NCBI RefSeq assembly: GCF_000143415.4
Contig: NW_003314270.1
Coordinates: 2,076,290-2,140,289, forward strand
Reading direction: 5' to 3'
DNA length: 64,000 nt
DNA from: Selaginella moellendorffii
Taxonomy: Eukaryota > Streptophyta > Lycopodiopsida > Selaginellales > Selaginellaceae
Shown: piece by piece, positions 36,271-48,041 of the stretch
Position numbering within the stretch: the stretch's first letter is position 1
How the letters are laid out: each line of letters starts with the position of its first letter
Program-made: the position numbers and the translations under genes
The notes under the pieces: generated by a model
Database searches by the model: none
Seen by the model: the letters and a program-made list of their open reading frames with translations, nothing else
Told to the model about the DNA's origin: nothing

Positions 36271-37379
36271 TCGGGACCGAGACCGAGACCGAGGCCGAGG
36301 CCGAGACCGAGCCCAAGCCCGAGTCCGAGTCCGAATCCGAATCCGAGTCCGAGTCCGAGTCCGAGTCCGAGTCCGGAGCCTGAGAGGGTGAAAACCCAAA
36401 GCGTTCGTCTCCCAGACCCTGGGGGGTTTGGTGAGCTCCAAAAGTATAGTAGGGGGAGGACTGCAGTGGAGCCAGTTTGGCCAGGAAAGGCCAGTTTGGC
36501 CCAGGAAGGCCAGACCCAGTGTTGGGTGATGAACTGACCACTGGGAAGTCCAAGACTAGAGTGAATACGGACCGACAAGCGGGGTAGCTTGGTGAAGTGT
36601 TCAAGAGCCGGCTCTAGTTCCCCCGGGAGATCGACTGGCCGATGCTCCCAGTCCAAGTGTGGGTGGCACTACCTACTTGGATACCAGGCGTGGCTCAACG
36701 GAACCTCGCTCTAAGCCCATGGCTAGAGCACCCAAAGGCGATAGGTGGGGAGAGTAACCAGGTGGCTTGCGTAAGGCCACGGTGTTCCGAAATGTCGTCC
36801 CAAAGGCCCAGACTGTGGAAAGGAAGAGGAGCAGTCCTCTGGGGTAGTGACCAAGGACACAGTCGTGTGGTGAGGAAGTCCCAGAGGACCGTGGGACTTA
36901 GTGGTCGAGCCTGTGGGCCTCGATCCAGTGGCAGTGTTGGCAAACACGGCCAGGGGCAGAAAGGGACTTGGTAGGAACTGACAAAGGGACTTTGGGGAAG
37001 GCGATTCCCCAGGTCTGTGGGCATCCTAAGGATGCTAAGGAATGGATCTAGGATGACCCCTCGTAGATAGATGGCCCAGTCTTGGAGAGACGGGATGGTG
37101 ATGCAAGTGGTATTGGACCATTTGCGCAGCAAAGGTGAATGGGCATGGCCTTAGCGTAACGGGCCGAGATGTCAGTGGTACCTTTGGGTGTCAGTCATGG
37201 GATCGGACACGTGGAGCACTTGGACCAAGTGCAAAGGTTGAGTGGCATGGATGCCACTCTCGGGGATAGCAAGCCCCAAGTCCTGAATGGGACTTATGGA
37301 GGTTGTGAATGAGACTCCTCCAAGTGGTCGGAGGTGTGGTTAAGTGACTAAAGTAGAATGGAAAAATTAGTCGCTTACA
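35868..37379 (+). repeat. LTR 1 of the array (1512 bp)
   Basis: Begins TGTGAGACAC and ends CTTACA. It is 256-279 bp shorter than the other two LTRs, and the difference falls in the internal minisatellite. The 3' half shows small hairpins: stems GCACTTG/CAAGTGC at 37216-37232, GAGTGGCAT/ATGCCACTC at 37240-37259, AAGTCC/GGACTT at 37278-37295 and CCTCC/GGAGG at 37317-37334. Confidence 0.92.
36096..36380. repeat. Minisatellite in LTR 1
   Basis: Tandem variants of GAGTCCGAGATG and GACCCGAGATG are followed by 6-bp GACCGA and GAGTCC units. All six frames lack stops over most of its length, so long artificial frames with SerArg, GluThr or GlyLeu repeats appear on both strands. They are by-products of the repeat, not proteins. 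Confidence 0.9.
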
Positions 37380-37380
37380 A

Positions 37381-37394
37381 TTTGGTCTCGGAGC
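37381..37394 (+). other. Primer-binding site 1 (tRNA-iMet-like)
   Basis: TTTGGTCTCGGAGC starts two bases inside the LTR end. It matches the tRNA-iMet site TGGTATCAGAGC at 10 of 12 positions. The same site recurs at 43278-43291. Confidence 0.65.
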
Positions 37395-40300
37395 TGTTCC
37401 TTAGTCCGACTTTTATTGGTGCTCAAGTATATCACCACTAGTGTTGGCATCGGAAGGTCCGAGTAGTGGGCCTATCCTTGAGGAGTAGCAAGTCGGGAAG
37501 ACATGGCTCTCCATTATAGTTCATGTGTGAACTTGTAGACGGGGTGGTGGATAGAAAAGGGCCAATAATGGAACGACTTTGGGATCTTGGGAACAGTATA
37601 TGGTTTTCCTCAAAAAAAAAAAAGTTGAGGATGTGATCCAGATGAGCGTTTGACTTAGCAAACTGGCTAATGTAGTTGTGGTAAACAACTACAGTTGGGA
37701 TCACGGGAAAGATAAAGACTCCAACGCAATAAAGGAGTCACAAGATTTTCCTCATATAGTTGAGGTTGGTGCTCATGAATGTGAGACCAGAAGTAATGAC
37801 CGTGGGAGGTCAAATATGGAAGAGGACTCAAGCCCTTGAAAAGGTAGCCGGGGCTACCTCTAATAAATGCTGGAACAACCCAAGGAGTTGGGGGTGTATT
37901 AAGTGGATGAATTGGTATTCTCATCACATGGACAAGTAGTCCTAAAGGGCAAAGGTTGACCCCAGAGAACAAAATCAAGTGTCGGAGTAACACTTGTGAA
38001 AATAGTCCTTTTGAGTAGGACAGGAATGCAAGAAGTGTATTCCAGTGAGCTAGCGCCTCACAAGTAGGACCTTACGGGTCTGTAGATTAACCAAGTCCAA
38101 AACTGTTGGATGACTCAAGTAGAGTCAACGGATGGTCCTGAAAGGACTGATAGAAGCATTTGGACTGAGGTGTGTTGTACCCCACAAAGGATGGGGGGGG
38201 ATTATAGGATCCAAGGATGAGAACAGAGGGTATCTCATCAATAGCAGAATGTGCCATGCTAAAGTTATGGGAAAGGTGTTCCCAGAAGAAAACAACTTTG
38301 ACATAAAGTTGTGTGTGACCTCTATGGTGCAGTGCTAACGGATGGTTGGCATAAGAAAGAGCGGTGTTGGTCTTGGCAAAGACTTAGACACGAAGGGGAA
38401 ATGTCATAGAGGTAGGCTCATAGAGCCGATGGTGTGGAGACACCAAATGTGCCAAGGTGTGATACCTTGAGGCTATGTTGGTGGGTTCATGAGAACCCCT
38501 TGCCAAAGGAATCCCAATGGAAATGGGAATAGCATAGCCTAAGTTGCAGAGCATGCAGTTGGAGTGTGGTGACCCAGATAATGATGGAGGTGTGAAAGCA
38601 CCAAGCAATGAGTTGTAGGACTTGACAACTATGAGGCAACTAAGCAAGAGGTGCAAAATAACTGGTTAAACAGGTAGAAGGTAGCTACCCAAGACTTCTT
38701 AATAGCATAGGGAAGTTGGATATACCCTTACGGGGGATAAGTTGCTTGTGTTGCGATATAGTAAGTCAATGTCATAAAAGGAAATACTCATTGTCAAGAA
38801 AGCCATCATTGGGACACCCGAACACTCTAGAACACCAGAAGGTGGTGTTTGATGTCGCGAGGGCAATGGATAAAGCCCAAGGGACTAAGTCCCTAGCGAA
38901 TGATGGATAGAAGGTGCTATCCAAATGTCCAAGGTTGCGGAGACAGGAGAGGACTGTCTACCCGAGTTGGACAAAGCCAAAAATGGAATTTTGGCAAGGC
39001 TAGTGATGGGCATGTAAAGGCCCATAAGCAACCATGTAATCCCAGTGTGTGGGATTATAAGGTGAGTATGCCCGGATTGAGGAACCACTCCCTAGGCTAT
39101 TGGGTAGGTTCATCCCTAAGAATACTTGCTAAAGCAAGATAGAAAGTGCAAAGCTATCCTCCGGGTCTGGAGGAGAATGACCAAAGGAAAGGTGTGAAGC
39201 CAAAAAGCAAGAAATAAGGGGATAGAACCGAACCGTAGGAATCAAAGGGCATAACCAAGGTTGGTTATGCCAGCTGGGAGTGGAGAATCAAGTGGGGGCT
39301 CGAGGGTGTTGCCGCTAGCAACCGTGATGCCATGGAAAGTCTAAAATGTGGAATTGTCCATGTTAGACTATGTGGCATTTGGAAGGCTTGCAAAAAGGGA
39401 GGCCTTAGCAAGCTGAGGGACAGAGTTCCTTCAAGGTTCCCAAAGACGATTCTAGGTAGCTTAGTACCTAGAAAGGCCAAGTGTAAATGGTTCATGGGAC
39501 GCGCGAAATCAGAGTGGCGCAGCAGAAGCGTGGTCTTGAAGCTTGCCATGAGGCAAGGCTATCAAGGTTAGGGAAGTAGTTCCCGAGTGTTCAAAGAGAG
39601 GGCTTTGAACGAAAGTCGATGGTCAAGGACTTTCACGCTTATGCAGGAACCATGTTACAGTGGTCGGAGGACTTGCCAAGCGAGATTGGCACGTCGAGGG
39701 AACAAATACCCTAGTTGAAGGTGATAACTTCAAAAAGGGTGGGCCATGGGGCCGAGCATGGAGGAGTCCATGCATGATCACAGACATGTCAAGTGAGAGG
39801 ACTTGGCAGTGTGGAGGAACTAGGTTCCTCAGCTGTGATCTATAGCGCGCTTTAAAAATAAGTTGGTGCACCGGCGTGGGGAGTCACGCCAGGCATCTTG
39901 TGTGATGCCGTCCGTAGATACATATACGGAGGTTGGGTTCGAGTTCCAACCCTCTAGTGCTTGGGTTCGAGTCCCAAATCACTAGGGCGTGGTGATGGTT
40001 TGGAATATGAGGACACTCATATTTCGGTGGTCATTGACTCTCAGTGGGGAGACTGGTTTGGGCACACCGCCAAGCGAGGGATGCCTCGGAGTCGTGATGC
40101 ACGGTTAGATTGCTTAGTGTGAAAGCTCAGCATATCTAACTTGAACGCTTTGGTGCAAGTGGCACCAAGGTCGTGGTGAGTGAGATGGGGACACCTAATC
40201 TCCGTTGCTATGAACCCTTGGCCGTAAGGGCTGGCTTGGGTGCACCGCCAAGTGTGGGGGATGCCCCAGGGTTATAGTCAACAACTTGGAGGTCTAGAAG

Positions 40301-41472
40301 ACCAAGTACCTCTTGGCAACTCTGTTAAGGTGCCAAGGTGAGATCACTAGGTGATCTTATGGCCAGATAAGGACAAGGTCCTTGGTTGGCTAAGGAATGA
40401 AGTTCCTGGTTCAAAATGTTGAAATTGAACTGTTTAAGGTGGTGTGGCTTGGTCGTGATGACCAAGTGGGAAGAGCATCTAAGGGAAATAAACTATGTCC
40501 GTGAGATGGCATAGTGAGTCCGAGGAAAGTAGTCTCTATAAAAGACCCATGGGAGGGTCACGAAGTTGGGCCGTGGATAGAGCCCATAGCAGAAGATGCT
40601 AAAGAGACGTACTAGGGGTGAACATCCTCCGGACTTGGCAAAGAAGAGTCTTTGCTATGGAACCGAAACAATACCTCAAGGAGGGAGGTAGAGATTCGAT
40701 GTTGCTTGGTGCAACAATCAACGGATAGGAGCAAAAGATGACTGGCCAAGATAGGGCCATGGAATCCCTTGGGGGGAATCCAAATGACAAAGTTAGGCGA
40801 GGAACACTAATGTGTTGGACGCTAACAAGTTGCGGGAAAGGAAGTGTGTTTCCAAGGAGGGATTCCGAAATGCTCCGGTTTGGCGAAAGTGGAAGCTCCA
40901 AGGGAGGGAGCGGTAAGGTAGCCAAATGATAGGGCCATGAACAGCCCTAGCACAAAGTATGATAACTGGAACTTTGGCACGAAATAGAAGAGAGGATGAT
41001 GGTGCCCTCGAGTAAAGAACTTCCTAGGATGGGAAGTGGAGTTGCACAAAAGGTGCAAGGCAAGGTGTCGGAGACACCTAGGAAATTGACTCCAAGAAGT
41101 CAAAATTCAAAGTTCCAAAGTGCAAAGGTTATATCGATGGAAATTGAGACTACTCGAGAAGGAGTAGTGGGATTGACTTAGAGAAGGGTCTCTAAGAGGT
41201 TTAGCGAGAACTAAACCAATAAAAGGAGAGAACCACTATATGTGGTCCAATCAGTCTCTAAGTTGAAGAGACTACCCTTCTTAGAGGATATGCAAAAGGC
41301 ATGGTGAGCCTTCAATGTCCAACCATTGACGAATATGGAGAAGGCATGGTGAGCCTTCAATGTCACACCATTGACAAATATTGGCTACGCGCCAAGGATG
41401 GAAATGGTAACACATGCGGGTGTTACTTTATAAAATGGTTCACTGTTCGATGAGGACATCGAACTTCGTCTA

Positions 41473-41485
41473 TGGGTGGTGGAGT
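41473..41485 (+). other. Polypurine tract 1
   Basis: TGGGTGGTGGAGT lies directly before the second LTR (41486), where plus-strand DNA priming takes place. The copy before the third LTR is at 47370-47382. Confidence 0.6.
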
Positions 41486-42132
41486 TGTGAGACACAAAAT
41501 CCCTAGGCCCCAAAGTGGAGCCGGAAGGGCGCCACATGGTAGTGGCCGAAGCGAGAGCCAAACGAGCGTAACACGTTTGGACCAAAAGCTCCGACTTGAA
41601 AAGTCAAGAGCGGGAGTGGAACTCCCAACGAAGTGCTCGAGGAACGAGCACGAAGCGAGCAAAAGGCGAGGCTCCAAAAAGGGACCCAAAAGGACCAACA
41701 CATGACACGTGGGAGTGTCCGAGATGGAGTCCGAAGTGGAGTCCGAGATGGACCCGAGTTGGAGTCCGAAGTGGAGTCCGAGATGGACCCGAGATGGACC
41801 CGAAATGGAGTCCGAAATGGAGTCCGAGATGGACCCGAGATGGACCCGAGATGGAGTCCGAGATGGAGTCTGAAATGGAGTCTGAGATGGACCCGAATGG
41901 AGTCCGAGATGGAGTCCGAGATGGAGTCCGAGATGGACCCGAGATGGACCCGAAATGGAGTCTGAGATGGAGTCCGAGATGGACCCGAAATGGAGTCCGA
42001 GATGGAGTCCGAGATGGACCCGAGATGGAGTCCGAGATGGAGTCCGAGATGGGCCCGAGATGGACCCGAGATGGAGTCTGAGATGGAGTCCGAGATGGAG
42101 TCCGAGATGGAGTCCGAGATGGAGTCCGAAGT

Positions 42133-42167
<35 letters not shown>

Positions 42168-43276
42168 TCGGGACCGAGACCGAGACCGAGGCCGAGGCCG
42201 AGACCGAGCCCAAGCCCGAGTCTGAGTCCGAATCCGAATCCGAGTCCGAGTCCGAGTCCGAGTCCGAGTCCGGAGCCTGAGAGGGTGAAAGCCCAAAGCG
42301 TTCGTCTCCCAGACCCTGGGGGGTTTGGTGAGCTCCAAAAGTATAGTAGGGGGAGGACTGCAGTGGAGCCAGTTTGGCCAGGAAAGGCCAGTTTGGCCCA
42401 GGAAGGCCAGACCCAGTGTTGGGTGATGAACTGACCACTGGGAAGTCCAAGACTAGAGTGAATACGGACCGACAAGCGGGGTAGCTTGGTGAAGTGTTCA
42501 AGAGCCGGCTCTAGTTCCCCCGGGAGATCGACTGGCCGATGCTCCCAGTCCAAGTGTGGGTGGCACTACCTACTTGGATACCAGGCGTGGCTCAACGGAA
42601 CCTCGCTCTAAGCCCATGGCTAGAGCACCCAAAGGCGATAGGTGGGGAGAGTAACCAGGTGGCTTGCGTAAGGCCACGGTGTTCCGAAATGTCGTCCCAA
42701 AGGCCCAGACTGTGGAAAGGAAGAGGAGCAGTCCTCTGGGGTAGTGACCAAGGACACAGTCGTGTGGTGAGGAAGTCCCAGAGGACCGTGGGACTTAGTG
42801 GTCGAGCCTGTGGGCCTCGATCCAGTGGCAGTGTTGGCAAACACGGCCAGGGGCAGAAAGGGACTTGGTAGGAACTGACAAAGGGACTTTGGGGAAGGCG
42901 ATTCCCCAGGTCTGTGGGCATCCTAAGGATGCTAAGGAATGGATCTAGGATGACCCCTCGTAGATAGATGGCCCAGTCTTGGAGAGACGGGATGGTGATG
43001 CAAGTGGTATTGGACCATTTGCGCAGCAAAGGTGAATGGGCATGGCCTTAGCGTAACGGGCCGAGATGTCAGTGGTACCTTTGGGTGTCAGTCATGGGAT
43101 CGGACACGTGGAGCACTTGGACCAAGTGCAAAGGTTGAGTGGCATGGATGCCACTCTCGGGGATAGCAAGCCCCAAGTCCTGAATGGGACTTATGGAGGT
43201 TGTGAATGAGACTCCTCCAAGTGGTCGGAGGTGTGGTTAAGTGACTAAAGTAGAATGGAAAAATTAGTCGCTTACA
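41486..43276 (+). repeat. LTR 2 of the array (1791 bp)
   Basis: Same ends as LTR 1. It serves as 3' LTR of unit 1 and 5' LTR of unit 2. It has the longest minisatellite of the three. Outside the minisatellite it is almost identical to LTR 1 and LTR 3. Confidence 0.92.
41717..42276. repeat. Minisatellite in LTR 2
   Basis: About 560 bp of GAGTCCGAGATG/GACCCGAGATG variants followed by the 6-bp arrays. Compared with LTR 1 there are many extra 12-bp and 24-bp units. Confidence 0.9.
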
Positions 43277-46200
43277 ATTTGGTCTCGGAGCTGTTCCTTA
43301 GTCCGACTTTTATTGGTGCTCAAGTATATCACCACTAGTGTTGGCATCGGAAGGTCCGAGTAGTGGGCCTATCCTTGAGGAGTAGCAAGTCGGGAAGACA
43401 TGGCTCTCCATTATAGTTCATGTGTGAACTTGTAGACGGGGTGGTGGATAGAAAAGGGCCAATAATGGAACGACTTTGGGATCTTGGGAACAGTATATGG
43501 TTTTCCTCAAAAAAAAAAAAGTTGAGGATGTGATCCAGATGAGCGTTTGACTTAGCAAACTGGCTAATGTAGTTGTGGTAAACAACTACAGTTGGGATCA
43601 CGGGAAAGATAAAGACTCCAACGCAATAAAGGAGTCACAAGATTTTCCTCATATAGTTGAGGTTGGTGCTCATGAATGTGAGACCAGAAGTAATGACCGT
43701 GGGAGGTCAAATATGGAAGAGGACTCAAGCCCTTGAAAAGGTAGCCGGGGCTACCTCTAATAAATGCTGGAACAACCCAAGGAGTTGGGGGTGTATTAAG
43801 TGGATGAATTGGTATTCTCATCACATGGACAAGTAGTCCTAAAGGGCAAAGGTTGCCCCCAGAGAACAAAATCAAGTGTCGGAGTAACACTTGTGAAAAT
43901 AGTCCTTTTGAGTAGGACAGGAATGCAAGAAGTGTATTCCAGTGAGCTAGCGCCTCACAAGTAGGACCTTACGGGTCTGTAGATTAACCAAGTCCAAAAC
44001 TGTTGGATGACTCAAGTAGAGTCAACGGATGGTCCTGAAAGGACTGATAGAAGCATTTGGACTGAGGTGTGTTGTACCCCACAAAGGATGGGGGGGGATT
44101 ATAGGATCCAAGGATGAGAACAGAGGGTATCTCATCAATAGCAGAATGTGCCATGCTAAAGTTATGGGAAAGGTGTTCCCAGAAGAAAACAACTTTGACA
44201 TAAAGTTGTGTGTGACCTCTATGGTGCAGTGCTAACGGATGGTTGGCATAAGAAAGAGCGGTGTTGGTCTTGGCAAAGACTTAGACACGAAGGGGAAATG
44301 TCATAGAGGTAGGCTCATAGAGCCGATGGTGTGGAGACACCAAATGTGCCAAGGTGTGATACCTTGAGGCTATGTTGGTGGGTTCATGAGAACCCCTTGC
44401 CAAAGGAATCCCAATGGAAATGGGAATAGCATAGCCTAAGTTGCAGAGCATGCAGTTGGAGTGTGGTGACCCAGATAATGATGGAGGTGTGAAAGCACCA
44501 AGCAATGAGTTGTAGGACTTGACAACTATGAGGCAACTAAGCAAGAGGTGCAAAATAACTGGTTAAACAGGTAGAAGGTAGCTACCCAAGACTTCTTAAT
44601 AGCATAGGGAAGTTGGATATACCCTTACGGGGGATAAGTTGCTTGTGTTGCGATATAGTAAGTCAATGTCATAAAAGGAAATACTCATTGTCAAGAAAGC
44701 CATCATTGGGACACCCGAACACTCTAGAACACCAGAAGGTGGTGTTTGATGTCGCGAGGGCAATGGATAAAGCCCAAGGGACTAAGTCCCTAGCGAATGA
44801 TGGATAGAAGGTGCTATCCAAATGTCCAAGGTTGCGGAGACAGGAGAGGACTGTCTACCCGAGTTGGACAAAGCCAAAAATGGAATTTTGGCAAGGCTAG
44901 TGATGGGCATGTAAAGGCCCATAAGCAACCATGTAATCCCAGTGTGTGGGATTATAAGGTGAGTATGCCCGGATTGAGGAACCACTCCCTAGGCTATTGG
45001 GTAGGTTCATCCCTAAGAATACTTGCTAAAGCAAGATAGAAAGTGCAAAGCTATCCTCCGGGTCTGGAGGAGAATGACCAAAGGAAAGGTGTGAAGCCAA
45101 AAAGCAAGAAATAAGGGGATAGAACCGAACCGTAGGAATCAAAGGGCATAACCAAGGTTGGTTATGCCAGCTGGGAGTGGAGAATCAAGTGGGGGCTCGA
45201 GGGTGTTGCCGCTAGCAACCGTGATGCCATGGAAAGTCTAAAATGTGGAATTGTCCATGTTAGACTATGTGGCATTTGGAAGGCTTGCAAAAAGGGAGGC
45301 CTTAGCAAGCTGAGGGACAGAGTTCCTTCAAGGTTCCCAAAGACGATTCTAGGTAGCTTAGTACCTAGAAAGGCCAAGTGTAAATGGTTCATGGGACGCG
45401 CGAAATCAGAGTGGCGCAGCAGAAGCGTGGTCTTGAAGCTTGCCATGAGGCAAGGCTATCAAGGTTAGGGAAGTAGTTCCCGAGTGTTCAAAGAGAGGGC
45501 TTTGAACGAAAGTCGATGGTCAAGGACTTTCACGCTTATGCAGGAACCATGTTACAGTGGTCGGAGGACTTGCCAAGCGAGATTGGCACGTCGAGGGAAC
45601 AAATACCCTAGTTGAAGGTGATAACTTCAAAAAGGGTGGGCCATGGGGCCGAGCATGGAGGAGTCCATGCATGATCACAGACATGTCAAGTGAGAGGACT
45701 TGGCAGTGTGGAGGAACTAGGTTCCTCAGCTGTGATCTATAGCGCGCTTTAAAAATAAGTTGGTGCACCGGCGTGGGGAGTCACGCCAGGCATCTTGTGT
45801 GATGCCGTCCGTAGATACATATACGGAGGTTGGGTTCGAGTTCCAACCCTCTAGTGCTTGGGTTCGAGTCCCAAATCACTAGGGCGTGGTGATGGTTTGG
45901 AATATGAGGACACTCATATTTCGGTGGTCATTGACTCTCAGTGGGGAGACTGGTTTGGGCACACCGCCAAGCGAGGGATGCCTCGGAGTCGTGATGCACG
46001 GTTAGATTGCTTAGTGTGAAAGCTCAGCATATCTAACTTGAACGCTTTGGTGCAAGTGGCACCAAGGTCGTGGTGAGTGAGATGGGGACACCTAATCTCC
46101 GTTGCTATGAACCCTTGGCCGTAAGGGCTGGCTTGGGTGCACCGCCAAGTGTGGGGGATGCCCCAGGGTTATAGTCAACAACTTGGAGGTCTAGAAGACC

Positions 46201-47382
46201 AAGTACCTCTTGGCAACTCTGTTAAGGTGCCAAGGTGAGATCACTAGGTGATCTTATGGCCAGATAAGGACAAGGTCCTTGGTTGGCTAAGGAATGAAGT
46301 TCCTGGTTCAAAATGTTGAAATTGAACTGTTTAAGGTGGTGTGGCTTGGTCGTGATGACCAAGTGGGAAGAGCATCTAAGGGAAATAAACTATGTCCGTG
46401 AGATGGCATAGTGAGTCCGAGGAAAGTAGTCTCTATAAAAGACCCATGGGAGGGTCACGAAGTTGGGCCGTGGATAGAGCCCATAGCAGAAGATGCTAAA
46501 GAGACGTACTAGGGGTGAACATCCTCCGGACTTGGCAAAGAAGAGTCTTTGCTATGGAACCGAAACAATACCTCAAGGAGGGAGGTAGAGATTCGATGTT
46601 GCTTGGTGCAACAATCAACGGATAGGAGCAAAAGATGACTGGCCAAGATAGGGCCGTGGAATCCCTTGGGGGGAATCCAAATGACAAAGTTAGGCGAGGA
46701 ACACTAATGTGTTGGACGCTAACAAGTTGCGGGAAAGGAAGTGTGTTTCCAAGGAGGGATTCCGAAATGCTCCGGTTTGGCGAAAGTGGAAGCTCCAAGG
46801 GAGGGAGCGGTAAGGTAGCCAAATGATAGGGCCATGAACAGCCCTAGCACAAAGTATGATAACTGGAACTTTGGCACGAAATAGAAGAGAGGATGATGGT
46901 GCCCTCGAGTAAAGAACTTCCTAGGATGGGAAGTGGAGTTGCACAAAAGGTGCAAGGCAAGGTGTCGGAGACACCTAGGAAATTGACTCCAAGAAGTCAA
47001 AATTCAAAGTTCCAAAGTGCAAAGGTTATATCGATGGAAATTGAGACTACTCGAGAAGGAGTAGTGGGATTGACTTAGAGAAGGGTCTCTAAGAGGTTTA
47101 GCGAGAACTAAACCAATAAAAGGAGAGAACCACTATATGTGGTCCAATCAGTCTCTAAGTTGAAGAGACTACCCTTCTTAGAGGATATGCAAAAGGCATG
47201 GTGAGCCTTCAATGTCCAACCATTGACGAATATGGAGAAGGCATGGTGAGCCTTCAATGTCACACCATTGACAAATATTGGCTACGCGCCAAGGATGGAA
47301 ATGGTAACACATGCGGGTGTTACTTTATAAAATGGTTCACTGTTCGATGAGGACATCGAACTTCGTCTATGGGTGGTGGAGT
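43277..47382 (+). repeat. Internal region 2, same as region 1 (4106 bp)
   Basis: Same length as region 1 and offset by exactly 5897 bp, with only scattered substitutions seen (for example A to C at 43854 and A to G at 46652). It has the same PBS (43278-43291), the same hairpin series and the same purine tract (47370-47382). The identity implies recent duplication or recent insertion. Confidence 0.9.
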
Positions 47383-48006
47383 TGTGAGACACAAAATCCC
47401 TAGGCCCCAAAGTGGAGCCGGAAGGGCGCCACATGGTAGTGGCCGAAGCGAGAGCCAAACGAGCGTAACACGTTTGGACCAAAAGCTCCGACTTGAAAAG
47501 TCAAGAGCGGGAGTGGAACTCCCAACGAAGTGCTCGAGGAACGAGCACGAAGCGAGCAAAAGGCGAGGCTCCAAAAAGGGACCCAAAAGGACCAACACAT
47601 GACACGTGGGAGTGTCCGAGATGGAGTCCGAAGTGGAGTCCGAGATGGACCCGAGTTGGAGTCCGAAGTGGAGTCCGAGATGGACCCGAGATGGACCCGA
47701 AATGGAGTCCGAAATGGAGTCCGAGATGGACCCAAGTTGGAGTCCGAAGTGGAGTCCGAGATGGAGTCTGAAATGGAGTCTGAGATGGACCCGAATGGAG
47801 TCCGAGGTGGACCCGAGATGGACCCGAGTTGGAGTCCGAAGTGGAGTCCGAGATGGACCCGAAATGGAGTCCGAGATGGAGTCCGAGATGGACCCGAGAT
47901 GGAGTCCGAGATGGAGTCCGAGATGGGCCCGAGATGGACCCAAGATGGAGTCTGAGATGGAGTCCGAGATGGAGTCCGAGATGGAGTCCGAGATGGAGTC
48001 CGAAGT

Positions 48007-48041
<35 letters not shown>

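Larger units (their letters stand above)
37380..41485 (+). repeat. Internal region 1, non-coding and densely packed with small hairpins (4106 bp)
   Basis: Only short unrelated frames are present, and none resembles gag or pol. Short perfect inverted repeats follow one another. Over 41042-41464 I find stems TTGCAC/GTGCAA (41042-41058), AGGTGTC/GACACCT (41063-41079), TTGACT/AGTCAA (41086-41103), CTACTC/GAGTAG (41150-41167), TTAGAGA/TCTCTAA (41178-41195), GGTTTAG/CTAAACC (41198-41217), ACCAC/GTGGT (41232-41246), AGTCTCT/AGAGACT (41253-41273), GTAACAC/GTGTTAC (41407-41426) and GTTCGATG/CATCGAAC (41445-41464). Others are AATCCC/GGGATT (39038-39056), GCATGGA/TCCATGC (39756-39773), GAGGAAC/GTTCCTC (39814-39830) and TTGGTGC/GCACCAA (40150-40168). 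Confidence 0.9.

Noticed and set aside
36096-36380. Resemblance to a CRISPR array (short regular repeats)
   Set aside because: Units are 6-24 bp, contiguous, without unique spacers, and the DNA is from a plant nuclear genome.
35869-36656. Long open frames on both strands (up to ~300 residues) with SR, ET/ES or GL repeats, repeated at 41.4-42.6 and 47.3-48.4 kb
   Set aside because: They come from the GC-rich LTR minisatellite, which lacks stops in every frame. They differ between copies and have no domain.
37438-41181. Frames of 60-110 codons inside the internal regions, perfectly conserved between the two units
   Set aside because: Conservation is explained by the recent duplication. None resembles gag, pol or a known protein, and frames on opposite strands overlap.
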